This document shows positions 1 to 7,559 of a DNA stretch of 40,559 nt, one piece after another. The position numbers were made by a program, and so were the translations under genes. Source of the DNA: Elainella sp. Prado103 (GTDB lineage: Bacteria; Cyanobacteriota; Cyanobacteriia; Elainellales; Elainellaceae); contig JALOOM010000036.1 of NCBI GenBank assembly GCA_025454395.1, positions 1 to 40,559 on the forward strand, in the 5' to 3' direction. Within the stretch, counting starts at the first letter, position 1; every line of letters begins with the position of its first letter. The notes under the pieces were generated by a model, which did not search any database, was not told the origin of the DNA, and saw nothing but the letters and a program-made list of their open reading frames with translations.

Positions 1-453
1 ACGGTATAAGCTTACAGTCAACTGGAGGGAGTTATATTGTTTCTGAATCTTGCGTTCTAAGTATTTTTCAAGCTCTCGATCCCACTTAATATCTAATTCT
101 TGCCTTACTCCCTTTTCTAATCGATCGCTATACACCTCCACAAAATACTTCATTCGCTCAGTCAAAGCATCTTTTGAGAAATCATAAACCCACTCATCCC
201 GTTGAGTTGCAACACCTCTAGAAAAAAGCTGAAAAACGGCTTCCTGAGATTTTCCTGCTTTCACTTCCTTATCAATTAACGGCAAAAAGCTATCAAAATC
301 ATTATCCGTTAAATTAATCCAATTCGCCTTCTGATCTGGCGTAATGTGGTCAAACGGAATTTGCTCAAAGCGGGTATGTTCAAACCAGTCGAGCTTTTCT
401 TCCTTGGTCTGCTCATCCTGTAGCGTAAAGTAAAAAATCTTTGCCTTACTCAT
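1..453 (-). CDS. Type ISP restriction-modification enzyme, C-terminal (specificity) fragment, partial
   Basis: This reading frame starts at an ATG at 453 and runs off the left edge. Its start (MSKAKIFYFTLQDEQTKEE) and later stretches such as KANWINLTDNDFDSFLPL and GVATQRDEWVYDF match what I know of the C-terminal target-recognition part of type ISP restriction-modification proteins. It has no methyltransferase motifs of its own; those lie in the separate gene at 1063-2166. Its ATG overlaps the toxin stop codon (ATGA), so its translation is probably coupled to the toxin. The first two residues appear to come from the inserted module, because homology begins at about residue 4. It may be an inert remnant or may pair with the upstream fragment as a split enzyme. 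The sequence cannot decide, since the 3' end lies outside the window. Confidence 0.7.
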   Translation of the reverse strand, partial: MSKAKIFYFTLQDEQTKEEKLDWFEHTRFEQIPFDHITPDQKANWINLTDNDFDSFLPLIDKEVKAGKSQEAVFQLFSRGVATQRDEWVYDFSKDALTERMKYFVEVYSDRLEKGVRQELDIKWDRELEKYLERKIQKQYNSLQLTVSLYR

Positions 454-836
454 GCCCACAACCGCTGAATTGGATAAGCATCAAACTTTTTATCGGTGCT
501 AATAATAACAAGAGAATGATTGATAGCTTGTGCAATCAGAATGCGATCAAATGGATCGTTATGATGTAGCGGTAAATTTAGCAATTGGGCTGTATCTTCA
601 AAGGTAATAGGCAGCAAAAGAATATCAGAATTTGCAACTGTTGTTCCAATGGATTCATAGCTCTGCTTGAGTGATAACTTACCAAGCTTTAATTTAATCG
701 AAATTTCCCAAAGACTCGCAATACTGACATAAACCAAATCCGCAGCGTCAATCATTTCCCTCAAATCATCGGGAAGACTTGAAGAACCTTCAGTGAGCCA
801 GATAAAGGTGTGAGTATCTAGAAGAAATTGGCTCAT
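450..836 (-). CDS. PIN-domain toxin, VapC type
   Basis: A 128-residue protein of typical VapC length. PIN-domain acidic residues are visible: D7 in LLDTHTFIW, E44 in SLWEIS, D94 and D97 in NDPFDRILIAQA, and D115 in STDKKF. These form the Mg2+ site of a ribonuclease, and known VapC toxins cleave tRNA or rRNA and stop translation. The set looks complete, so the toxin should be active unless blocked. Its ATG overlaps the antitoxin stop by ATGA, and its own stop overlaps the start of the next fragment in the same way. The pair sits inside a type ISP restriction-modification gene. Family assignment is secure; the RNA target is unknown. Confidence 0.9.
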   Translation of the reverse strand: MSQFLLDTHTFIWLTEGSSSLPDDLREMIDAADLVYVSIASLWEISIKLKLGKLSLKQSYESIGTTVANSDILLLPITFEDTAQLLNLPLHHNDPFDRILIAQAINHSLVIISTDKKFDAYPIQRLWA

Positions 837-1063
837 TCCATATATTCCTTAAAATCTTCGAGAGGTTCATCAAAGTCATCAGGCAGTGGCAAAACAAAAG
901 TACCCTTCAAAATACCTGAGCGGCGTTTTTTTGGGAGTTGTTCCTCTCCGAATTTAGATTCTGAATAGTTTTCAATCAAATACTTAGCATAGTGCAAAAC
1001 CTCCTGCTTTAACGGCTCTGGCATTTGAGTAATGGTCTGCAAAATCTCTGTATCGGTCGTCAT
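833..1063 (-). CDS. DUF2281-type antitoxin (VapB-like)
   Basis: A 76-residue protein with an N-terminal helical part (EILQTITQMPEPLKQEVLHY) and the acidic C-terminal tail GILKGTFVLPLPDDFDEPLE, which is characteristic of DUF2281 proteins found next to PIN toxins in cyanobacteria. Such antitoxins usually bind the toxin with the C-terminal part and often repress their own promoter. I place the start at the ATG at 1063, eight bases after AAGGAG. A GTG at 1066 is the alternative. The Shine-Dalgarno lies inside the end of the upstream methyltransferase fragment, and the start codon shares one base with its stop (TGATG). Co-translation with the fragment is therefore likely, and no room is left for a separate promoter between the genes. 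Confidence 0.8.
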   Translation of the reverse strand: MTTDTEILQTITQMPEPLKQEVLHYAKYLIENYSESKFGEEQLPKKRRSGILKGTFVLPLPDDFDEPLEDFKEYME

Positions 1064-2166
1064 CACTTTGTCTCCTTGCGCTTTCGCACTAAAAACATCA
1101 CTGCAACACCTAATTTAATATCGAAAATATTTCCACTGGTATCACCAGCACGAATATCCCCACCAATGTCAACAATGTAAATATGATCAAATTCTCTTTC
1201 AACACACTTCCGAAAACCATCAAAGGCTTTAGCATCAACAAACGATCGATTAGTAATAAACGCAATAATGCCATTTTGACCTAACCTATCAGATGCCCAG
1301 CGAAAAAAGCGGGTATACATATCGTAAACAACAATTTGATTCTGAGCCGTTCCCTCCTTGATGTAGGTTTCCTTAATAGCTTTGTCGATGCCTTTGTAGA
1401 GTCGATTGGCATTGCGCTGATTAAAGTTTTCCTGATGTGCATTATAGGGAGGGTTGCCGATGATGACAGAAATCGTCTTTTCATTCTGTTGTTGAATTCG
1501 TGCTGTGTTCTGCACACTCATGGCAAACAGATCAAACTGATGTCCCTCTGTCGTGCAATGATCCAGCGTATCCACCAAGCAAATATTCTTGAATTCTTCG
1601 TATTTACCCATCTTTTGCTGATAGGTAAACTCAATATTCAAATTGGCAATGTAATAGGGCAAAATCGCTATCTCATTGCAGTGAATTTCATGTTTATATT
1701 TATGCTCTAGCTTATCCGCAGGCAAATATTCGATCAGTTCCGTCACATAAGTCCCTGTGCCCGTGCAGGGGTCAAGAATCTCCACCCCCGGATCGCTCAA
1801 CAACTTGCCAAAATGCTTATGGGTCAGATAATCCGCACTCTCAATCATGAAGCGGACGATTGCATTGGGGTAGCCCTTCCCCAGCTTCTTCTCGATTTCT
1901 TCGTCGAGTTTGTCGTACTGGTCTTTGCTCTCCCACCAGCCATGTTCCAGACGGATGGCATCCTTCACCGTGCCATCGGGAAACACCGTCGTATTGAACT
2001 TGGTCTTAAAATCTAGCTCTGGAATTAACAGATAGTTGCGGGGCTTGCAGTAATCATTCAGGAGCCGCTCAAAGGCATTACGAATGCTGGTTTCCTTTTT
2101 GGAACCACCATGGCGAATAATTTTTTCAACTTCTGCTTGGTACTGCGTCACCAGCAATCTGGACAT
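1063..2166 (-). CDS. Type ISP R-M enzyme, N-terminal nuclease/N6-adenine methyltransferase fragment (decayed)
   Basis: A 367-residue product. Residues 1-100 resemble the PD-(D/E)xK-like N-terminal domain of this family (D64 in FPDGT, then E79-S-K81 in WESKD). Residues 101-367 form a gamma-class adenine methyltransferase domain with the SAM motif LDPCTGTGT (131-139) and catalytic motif NPPY (238-241). In family members I recall, a long segment of roughly 200 residues separates the two parts. Here KLGKGYP runs directly into NAIVRFMIES, suggesting an in-frame deletion near 1858-1872. The product then stops at RKRKETK, where homology continues in the fragment at 1-453 after a toxin-antitoxin insertion. 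The start has a good Shine-Dalgarno, GGGAG, seven bases before the ATG. No helicase domain is present. Restriction is probably lost; methylation is doubtful but not excluded. Confidence 0.75.
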   Translation of the reverse strand: MSRLLVTQYQAEVEKIIRHGGSKKETSIRNAFERLLNDYCKPRNYLLIPELDFKTKFNTTVFPDGTVKDAIRLEHGWWESKDQYDKLDEEIEKKLGKGYPNAIVRFMIESADYLTHKHFGKLLSDPGVEILDPCTGTGTYVTELIEYLPADKLEHKYKHEIHCNEIAILPYYIANLNIEFTYQQKMGKYEEFKNICLVDTLDHCTTEGHQFDLFAMSVQNTARIQQQNEKTISVIIGNPPYNAHQENFNQRNANRLYKGIDKAIKETYIKEGTAQNQIVVYDMYTRFFRWASDRLGQNGIIAFITNRSFVDAKAFDGFRKCVEREFDHIYIVDIGGDIRAGDTSGNIFDIKLGVAVMFLVRKRKETK

Positions 2167-2396
2167 TCTGCAACTCCCGGAACCACGAAGCCTGGGTAAA
2201 GTGAGAACTAAAGCTCAGTACTCCCACTTAATCCCAATTCTGACTCATCGATAAGGTTCCGGATCTGAAACTAGGAAAGACGGTTGGACAAGTCGCTGCA
2301 TTAAGGCGGGCGAGACATGCTAAGCATAGGGATCTCACCAATTCCCTTCCGGTTACGCCTCCACTGAGAACTTGCGGCATAACAGAGAGATAGTCA
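2167..2396. other. Intergenic region without recognised gene
   Basis: This stretch separates the type ISP fragment from the CAP-domain gene, both on the minus strand, so it should hold the promoter of the type ISP operon. An open frame runs through it on the minus strand out of the CAP gene in another phase, but its residues resemble no family I know. No clear terminator for the CAP gene was seen. Confidence 0.4.
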
Positions 2397-3224
2397 TCAA
2401 AGGGGTGTCCCGAAATTCTGTGTCCAGTAATAGCGGTAGTTGACTGCGCCGGTGTCATTCTCCAGAAAATAGAATCCGATCCCAATCTCCTTCAGTAAAG
2501 GATGCAAAATATTCTGGCGGTGTCCAGGGCTATTCATCCAGGCTTCGACGGCTCCACTGGGCGTGGCAAAACCAGCAGCAATATTTTCTCCGATGAGGGA
2601 ATAGTTATATCCAGCCGCCAGGATTCGCTCATCTGCTTGTGATCCATTCGAACCCTTGTGTCCAAAGAAATCATTGAGAGCCATGTCTTGGCTGTGGGCT
2701 TGAGCGGAAGCATTCAGGCGGGGGTTGAGCCGCACTTCCTTCAAGCCTGCCTGCCGACGCTCTTGATTGACCAGTCCTACTACCTGTTCTGCAAATGACA
2801 GCGGTTGAGTCGCAGTAGTAGGTGGGGTCGGCGTACTGGTGCTATTTTGAGCAATCTGCAACTGATAGCGCGTGTTGCCTTGTTGGCGTGCCACTTGAAT
2901 ATAGTAAGTACCCGGTTCTAAGCGGCGGCTAATCTGTTCGTTGCGTCGCCCTTGCCGAGCCGAACGAGCCATCGCTTTACCTTGCCCATTCATCAGAATC
3001 AGATTGGCATTGGAGCGTAGCCCCGTTAACTGAACATTGAGGCTGCTCCGCTGGGTTAGCTGAATTCGGTAGGCATGGTTAGGTTTTTGGTCACCGAGGA
3101 CACCTTGATACCTGCGCTGTCCGAGCGGTAGGTTGACATTCGTTGCCGATCGAAGGGAGTTTGCCGAGCGCATAGGTTCATTTCCAGCTCCATGTTGAGG
3201 CAGAGCTAGTTTGACCCGATCCAC
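2397..3224 (-). CDS. PPC-domain plus CAP (SCP/PR1, YkwD-like) protein
   Basis: About 275 residues from a GTG start. Residues 48-126 form a PPC-like beta domain (TQRSSLNVQLTGLRSNANL, then LEPGTYYIQV). A Thr/Pro linker at 127-140 leads to a CAP domain at about 143-273. CAP signatures are clear: SAQAHSQDMA, FFGH (H189), GENIA (E213), NSPGHRQNIL (H235) and YWTQNFG. Bacterial YkwD-like CAP proteins are usually exported; their activity is generally unknown. No signal peptide is visible from this start, and the open frame has no upstream ATG before a stop at 3270-3272. The start is therefore uncertain; an ATG at residue 18 is another option. The next gene upstream on the same strand carries a similar PPC-like domain, suggesting related roles at the cell surface. 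Confidence 0.85.
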   Translation of the reverse strand: MDRVKLALPQHGAGNEPMRSANSLRSATNVNLPLGQRRYQGVLGDQKPNHAYRIQLTQRSSLNVQLTGLRSNANLILMNGQGKAMARSARQGRRNEQISRRLEPGTYYIQVARQQGNTRYQLQIAQNSTSTPTPPTTATQPLSFAEQVVGLVNQERRQAGLKEVRLNPRLNASAQAHSQDMALNDFFGHKGSNGSQADERILAAGYNYSLIGENIAAGFATPSGAVEAWMNSPGHRQNILHPLLKEIGIGFYFLENDTGAVNYRYYWTQNFGTPL

Positions 3225-3598
3225 TCCCTGGATCGCTAAGTGATTCCGTCTAAATTTAGACGATCCTTTTTAATAATTCCGTATTACCACTGCACCATTC
3301 AGTATGAAGTATTTGTAAACCCGCTGCTATTCCCAGTGTCAATTGCAAGCTTAAAGTTGGTAATCAGCCCTGGCTTTTCGTTATTAGCCCAATCATCAGA
3401 TCAAAGCCAAGCCGTTATGATGAGGTTGAACCACGCTAATGGATTCATCACTCAGCTTTAAAAATAAAAACTCACATTAATTTAAAAGAGCTAATTTTAA
3501 GCCCATCGTTAAAGCATGGTTTTCTGCAAAAAAAAGCCCCCAGATTGGAGGCTCCAGAATGAGTAGTGAGGTAAAAAAGCTACATCGGTTTCAGGCGT
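3225..3598. other. Intergenic region between the CAP and PPC/ELWxxDGT genes
   Basis: It holds the terminator of the upstream minus-strand gene at 3528-3553 and presumably the promoter of the CAP gene. A 12-base palindrome, TCTAAATTTAGA, lies at 3249-3260, just before the CAP start. A 73-codon plus-strand frame here has no family resemblance and is not called. Confidence 0.5.
3528..3553 (-). terminator. Intrinsic terminator of the PPC/ELWxxDGT gene
   Basis: On the minus strand AGCCTCC pairs with GGGGGCT (one G-T wobble) around the loop AATCT and is followed by eight T residues. It lies 46 bases past the stop codon of the gene at 3599-6274. This is a textbook rho-independent terminator. Confidence 0.85.
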
Positions 3599-6274
3599 TT
3601 AAGCAGGTAAACTCCAGGGTTCACTACCGTTGGTACCGTTATTAGCTAAGAAGAAGAGTTGTCCACCGATCGCTGCCAGGGAAGTGGGTGATGAGCTAAG
3701 GGCACCCTCTGCCAAGTTATAGGTCGATAAAGATCCTTGATTGCCACTCAGGGTCACCTTCCGCAGTTCTTCACCGTTGGTTGGATCGCTCGCCACGAAG
3801 AATAGACTATTGTTGACTACCTTCAGTTGCTTAAGTCCAGCCAAGGTCGAGAGGGAGCCTAACCCGGTCAAGCTCGAAAGTTTCACGGCACTAGCGTTAT
3901 TTTCATCGGTGATCCAGAGGGCTTGTCCAGCTCCATCGTCTGCCAGGAAGACCACCCGATTGCCTAACCGCAACAGATTAGAGGGGTTGGAGTTGCCACC
4001 TGCCCGAACATCTTGCACAACTTCAGGAATCACACCGTTTTCACTCGGATCTGTCGTGAACTTGAGGCGATGCAGTTCTGTGCCATCAGTTGGATCATTC
4101 CCCACAAAGTAAAGTGTTTTTGTTTGTTCGATGTAAACCATCGGAGGTCTGCTGTTTAGTGGCAACCCATCAAAGGCGGTGCCGTTCAAGTCATACCGGG
4201 TGTAGCCAGGGTTGACCGGGTTGAATAATGCACCTGAGTTGAAGGTATCAATGCGGATCAGCTCACGACTCCGCTCTTTACCGCTTGGAATTTCGATATC
4301 AGCGGTCAAGAATAGCTTGCCACCGACATTAATGAAATCAGCCGGTTCAGAACCATCATCCCCATCTGGACGCAAGAGCATCCGTTCAAGCACAACTCCA
4401 CTACTAGAAGTGATCGCTCGCCACAAATCTGTATCTCCACTGACATCACGGGCTGAGAAGTAGAGTGTGCCATCAATATTGGTCAACTCATCAAATACCG
4501 GATTTGTGGCATTCAGATCAGTACTGGTGACCTGGAAAGGAGTCGTACTCCCCTGGGTAATCCGATAAAGCTTGCGGATCCGGTTGGAACTGTTATCGAG
4601 TTCACTGGTGTAGAAGAATAGATCGTTGCCAACTACCGTCAAATCAGATGGATTAGAACTGCGAGTGCCAGGGGCTAAATCGGATACGAGTTTCGTGCCA
4701 TTGGAAGTACCATCACTGGTCCATAGTTCTGCCCCAGTGGCAGCCGTTTGGGCAACAAAGTAAAGCTGCCCATTGACATTTGTGAAATTGCTCAGTACAG
4801 ATGTCCCCTCGAACTCGAAGATGCGAGCGGTTCGGTTCAGCGTTCCTTCTGACTGCCACAACACATTCTTAGTGACTCCTCCATCATTCACTTTGGCAGA
4901 GAAGTAAGCCAAGCCACCGACTTCGGTGAAATTGGTCGCATCAGAACTACCCGTCCCGACCTGAATGTCTCGCACGATACTTGGATTGTCGCTTCGAGGC
5001 GAGAAGGATAACCGGAAGTTATAGGTTGATCCTTGTCCAACCGGACTATTAGCCTGTGGACGGACTCGAACAATATAGTCTGTCCCACCCGATAAAGTCC
5101 CCCCAAAGACTTCAGCGGCATTGCCCAAACTATCTGCTGACAATACATTCTGGGTAGATTGTCCTGCTTCGTATAAATCTACATCCAGGTTGCCAAACAG
5201 CGCACTGCCATCTGAAACCTTGCCCGTCAATTCAACTCGCACAAAACCACGCGAAGGTAACCGGAAGCGGTAGTAGTCTACTGGAGACTCTTTGCCACCT
5301 GACACCGCATAGTTGACTCGGCTCACTGGGGAGGCGACTGCACCAGGGGTTCCGGCGGGAGCCCCAATCACTCCTAAGTTTTGGGCCGTTGCTTCACTAT
5401 TGCCAACGGCATCAGCCAAATCGAGCAAGTTGAGCGAAAAATTAGTACTGGTAACATTGCCAGCCTTACGGAAGATACGGAGCAAATACTTGCCACTATC
5501 TAGCGGTTGAATAAACCGTTCTGCCGCTGTACCTGTATTTACAGAAGAACGCAATACCGTGCTAGCATCCGCCGAAAGCAACTGAATATCGGCATCAGCA
5601 CTGAGGCTAGTCAAGTTGAATTGAAAATCACCGGCTGCCACATCGATCGAGTAGCGTTTCTCCGGTTCTGCATCCGTAAGTTGCCCAGTAATGGAATTGG
5701 AAGGCAGGGGCACTACAGGAATGGGGGTTGGGCCAGGGTTGGGGTTGGGGTTGGGGTTAGGGTTGGGGTTAGGGTTGGGGTTAGGGCCAGGGCCAGGGTT
5801 GGGGCCAGGGTCAGGGTCAGGGTCAGGGCCAGGGAGCACAATTGCCTCAGTCTTAATCGTTGCAGTGTATGAAGTGCGGTTCCCCTGCTTGCGAAGGAAA
5901 CGAACAAAGTAATCCCCAGACTCTAAAGTAGCGATCGTGATTTGTTCGGATCGGTTGCCAGGCTTAGTCGATTGTCCAACGAGTTGAAAATTGCCGCGTC
6001 GATCTTTTGCTTTCAATTGCCTGAAGTCAGTTTTACCAATGCTTTTCAGCACGGTTTGTACGGGGCGCAGAAAGCGGTAGAGCTGCACATCAACATTATT
6101 TTTTCGAGCGATTCGCGATAACTCTAAATTAAAGCTACTCCGCTGAGTCGTATTGAATCGAACGAGATCATCAAAGTCTTTACGGTTAAAAGAACCACTG
6201 ACGCTGCTATTGCTAGATATGACTCTGGCTCCATTCAGCCGGCTATCTCGATCGCCACGTGCCGCTTTCGCCAT
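3599..6274 (-). CDS. Large PPC-domain protein with Pro/Asn linker and ELWxxDGT-type repeats
   Basis: About 891 residues from the ATG at 6274 (MAKAARGDRDSRLNG). The frame stays open to 6478, but that part translates a 14-bp tandem repeat and is unlikely to be coding. The order is an N-terminal PPC-like domain (TTQRSSFNLELS to LESGDYFVRFLRK), a low-complexity linker of Pro-Asp, Pro-Gly and Pro-Asn pairs, two more PPC-like domains (QPLDSGKYLLRIFRK, VDYYRFRLPSRGFVRVEL), then repeats such as GAELWTSDGTSNGTKLV, GTLYFSARD and GTELHRLKF. Repeats of this ELWxxDGT kind are predicted beta-propeller-like surface modules. Exported or adhesive function is plausible but not shown. No signal peptide is obvious. 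Its PPC-like module resembles that of the neighbouring CAP protein. Confidence 0.8.
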   Translation of the reverse strand: MAKAARGDRDSRLNGARVISSNSSVSGSFNRKDFDDLVRFNTTQRSSFNLELSRIARKNNVDVQLYRFLRPVQTVLKSIGKTDFRQLKAKDRRGNFQLVGQSTKPGNRSEQITIATLESGDYFVRFLRKQGNRTSYTATIKTEAIVLPGPDPDPDPGPNPGPGPNPNPNPNPNPNPNPNPGPTPIPVVPLPSNSITGQLTDAEPEKRYSIDVAAGDFQFNLTSLSADADIQLLSADASTVLRSSVNTGTAAERFIQPLDSGKYLLRIFRKAGNVTSTNFSLNLLDLADAVGNSEATAQNLGVIGAPAGTPGAVASPVSRVNYAVSGGKESPVDYYRFRLPSRGFVRVELTGKVSDGSALFGNLDVDLYEAGQSTQNVLSADSLGNAAEVFGGTLSGGTDYIVRVRPQANSPVGQGSTYNFRLSFSPRSDNPSIVRDIQVGTGSSDATNFTEVGGLAYFSAKVNDGGVTKNVLWQSEGTLNRTARIFEFEGTSVLSNFTNVNGQLYFVAQTAATGAELWTSDGTSNGTKLVSDLAPGTRSSNPSDLTVVGNDLFFYTSELDNSSNRIRKLYRITQGSTTPFQVTSTDLNATNPVFDELTNIDGTLYFSARDVSGDTDLWRAITSSSGVVLERMLLRPDGDDGSEPADFINVGGKLFLTADIEIPSGKERSRELIRIDTFNSGALFNPVNPGYTRYDLNGTAFDGLPLNSRPPMVYIEQTKTLYFVGNDPTDGTELHRLKFTTDPSENGVIPEVVQDVRAGGNSNPSNLLRLGNRVVFLADDGAGQALWITDENNASAVKLSSLTGLGSLSTLAGLKQLKVVNNSLFFVASDPTNGEELRKVTLSGNQGSLSTYNLAEGALSSSPTSLAAIGGQLFFLANNGTNGSEPWSLPA
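5720..5836 (+). repeat. G-rich telomere-like tandem repeat encoding the Pro/Asn linker
   Basis: The plus strand reads as a run of GGGGTT, GGGTTA, GGGCCA and GGGTCA hexamers. On the coding minus strand this gives the Pro-Asn, Pro-Gly and Pro-Asp pairs of the linker. The many runs of three or four G with 2-3 base spacers could fold into G-quadruplexes on the strand used as transcription template. Confidence 0.85.
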
Positions 6275-6353
6275 AACTGGATTACCCCATACTTTTTGAC
6301 ACAGTATATTCTTCCCTGTTTTGAGGACAAAGCAAGCAAAGTGGAGAAATTTC

Positions 6354-6463
6354 TTTGAGCCAACAAGTTTAAGCCAACAAGTTTGAGCCAACAAGTTTGA
6401 GCCAACAAGTTTGAGCCAACAAGTTTGAGCCAACAAGTTTGAGCCAACAAGTTTGAGCCAACG
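6354..6463. repeat. 14-bp tandem repeat, seven copies plus a partial one
   Basis: The unit TTTGAGCCAACAAG is repeated seven times, with one G-to-A change in copy 2, and then ends in a partial copy. It lies about 80-190 bases before the proposed start of the PPC/ELWxxDGT gene, in its likely promoter or leader region. Near-identity of the copies suggests recent expansion. Confidence 0.95.
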
Positions 6464-6929
6464 AAACCGCTGATTCAAACCCTTAAATCAGCCAAGCTGT
6501 CAATGAGGCTCTATCAACGTAACTCTACCATTGGAGGGAAAGGCTGAGCCTTGAGGATCTCTCTTGGGGTGGCCACAGCGGATTGAGAAGCGAAATAGAA
6601 TTCTCGTTATGAGTTTGATGCTTAGGCATTCATCCTCAGCCTTAAACGCTAGTTGTACTGGTTAATTTCTCTGTCTAGCTCGTTTTCTCTGTCTAGCTCG
6701 TTATTTTCTGCGCATATTACACCTCTGTTGATAACCTAAAGTCCTATTTGAATGTTCATTGATAGTCGGCCATCCTGATGCAGCAGCATGTCTGATGCAA
6801 GTAAATGTCTATTTTTTGCTACGGCAAATCATAGCGATCGTGCTTCAGCCGTACTTTAGCAGGAACGGCCCACATTTAAATTTGACGAAGCTTGTTAGCA
6901 GAGGTCTACGTTTACCGATCGTGGTTTTT
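6464..6929. other. Intergenic region, divergent promoters expected
   Basis: This lies between the minus-strand PPC gene and the plus-strand DUF2294 gene. A short duplicated stretch (TTCTCTGTCTAGCTCG twice) is near 6668-6703. The frame of the DUF2294 gene is open from 6759, but that part shows no family similarity. No RNA gene was recognised. Confidence 0.4.
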
Positions 6930-7361
6930 ATGACAACTCAAACGCTTACTCGTGGTCAACTTGAACGCAATCTATCTCAGCAGATCCAATCTCTTTATCG
7001 TATACAACTGGGGCACCAGCCTAGCAAAGTGACCTGTCAGTTATTTGATGAAAAGCTGGCTATCATTATTGAAAATTCCGTCACTCAACCCGAACAGCTT
7101 TTAGCAGAGGAGGGCAAACTAGAACTAGCAGAACAGGTACGAGCCGATTTAGATCAGGCGATGCGACCTCAACTCCGTTCCCTAGTTGAAACCGAACTCG
7201 GAGTGACGGTCTTAGATCTGCTGAGTGATGCCACTCTGGAAACGGGCCGTACAGGCATGATTGTGGTCTTAGAGAATTCGCCCCCTGTTCGCCAATCCAG
7301 TTCTGGACGTAAAGGTGTAAATCAGGAGAGTGATAGTGAAGTCAAAGCAAAGCAGACATAA
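6930..7361 (+). CDS. DUF2294 (MpsC-like, PF10057) domain protein 1
   Basis: A 143-residue protein from the ATG at 6930 (MTTQTLTRGQLERNL). The frame is open 57 codons further upstream, but homology starts at this Met. The family pattern is visible: an N-terminal helix (QIQSLYRIQLGHQPSKVTCQ), FDEKLAIIIENSVTQPEQLL, a central helix (LAEQVRADLDQAM), and VTVLDLLSDATLETGRTGMI. PF10057 includes MpsC of the staphylococcal membrane-potential-generating system. Whether cyanobacterial members share that role is unknown, and no mpsA or mpsB homologue is in this window. A paralogue follows 198 bases downstream. The 40-residue polar tail after VVLENS is extra compared with the domain core. Confidence 0.8.
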   Translation: MTTQTLTRGQLERNLSQQIQSLYRIQLGHQPSKVTCQLFDEKLAIIIENSVTQPEQLLAEEGKLELAEQVRADLDQAMRPQLRSLVETELGVTVLDLLSDATLETGRTGMIVVLENSPPVRQSSSGRKGVNQESDSEVKAKQT

Positions 7362-7559
7362 ATTTTACACAACTTGGACTCCGTATACAGCAATACCTCC
7401 ATTAACAGGGCAACCCATGGCAAAGAGATAGGTAAGGATAGGAAGATGGGTGTTGAGTGATGACGCTGATGCTTCGATCGCAATATCAATGCCCATCTAA
7501 AATCAATAACATCATCTGAGCCTGTCATTTTAAGCATTTACTGAGTGATAGCGTGAATC

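Larger units (their letters stand above)
439..1070 (-). mobile_element. Toxin-antitoxin insertion interrupting the type ISP gene
   Basis: The segment contains both toxin-antitoxin genes and is flanked by a 5-bp direct repeat, CAAAG on the minus strand, at 1066-1070 and 439-443. The repeats start 627 bp apart, which is 209 codons. Joining them would fuse RKRKETK directly to IFYFTLQDEQ in frame. No transposase, inverted repeats or longer target duplication are visible. The insertion mechanism is therefore unknown, and a 5-bp repeat could arise by chance. This is an inference from the split homology and the frame. Confidence 0.5.

Noticed and set aside
1336-1710. Plus-strand open frame of 124 codons
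   Set aside because: It lies fully opposite the methyltransferase fragment, which has clear motifs; its product resembles no family.
1-2166. An active, intact restriction-modification system
   Set aside because: The gene is split, appears to lack an internal segment and has no helicase domain in the window, so restriction activity is not supported.
5720-5836. Possible chromosome end or telomere
   Set aside because: The GGGTTA-like repeats are inside a long open frame and well explained by Pro-Asn codons.
5507-5912. Plus-strand frames rich in Gly, Leu, Arg and Val
   Set aside because: They are antisense readings of the G-rich linker repeat of the PPC/ELWxxDGT gene.
6275-6478. N-terminal extension of the PPC/ELWxxDGT protein through the 14-bp array
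   Set aside because: It would encode a Cys/Trp/Leu repeat derived from the array, outside any domain; the ATG at 6274 is a better start.
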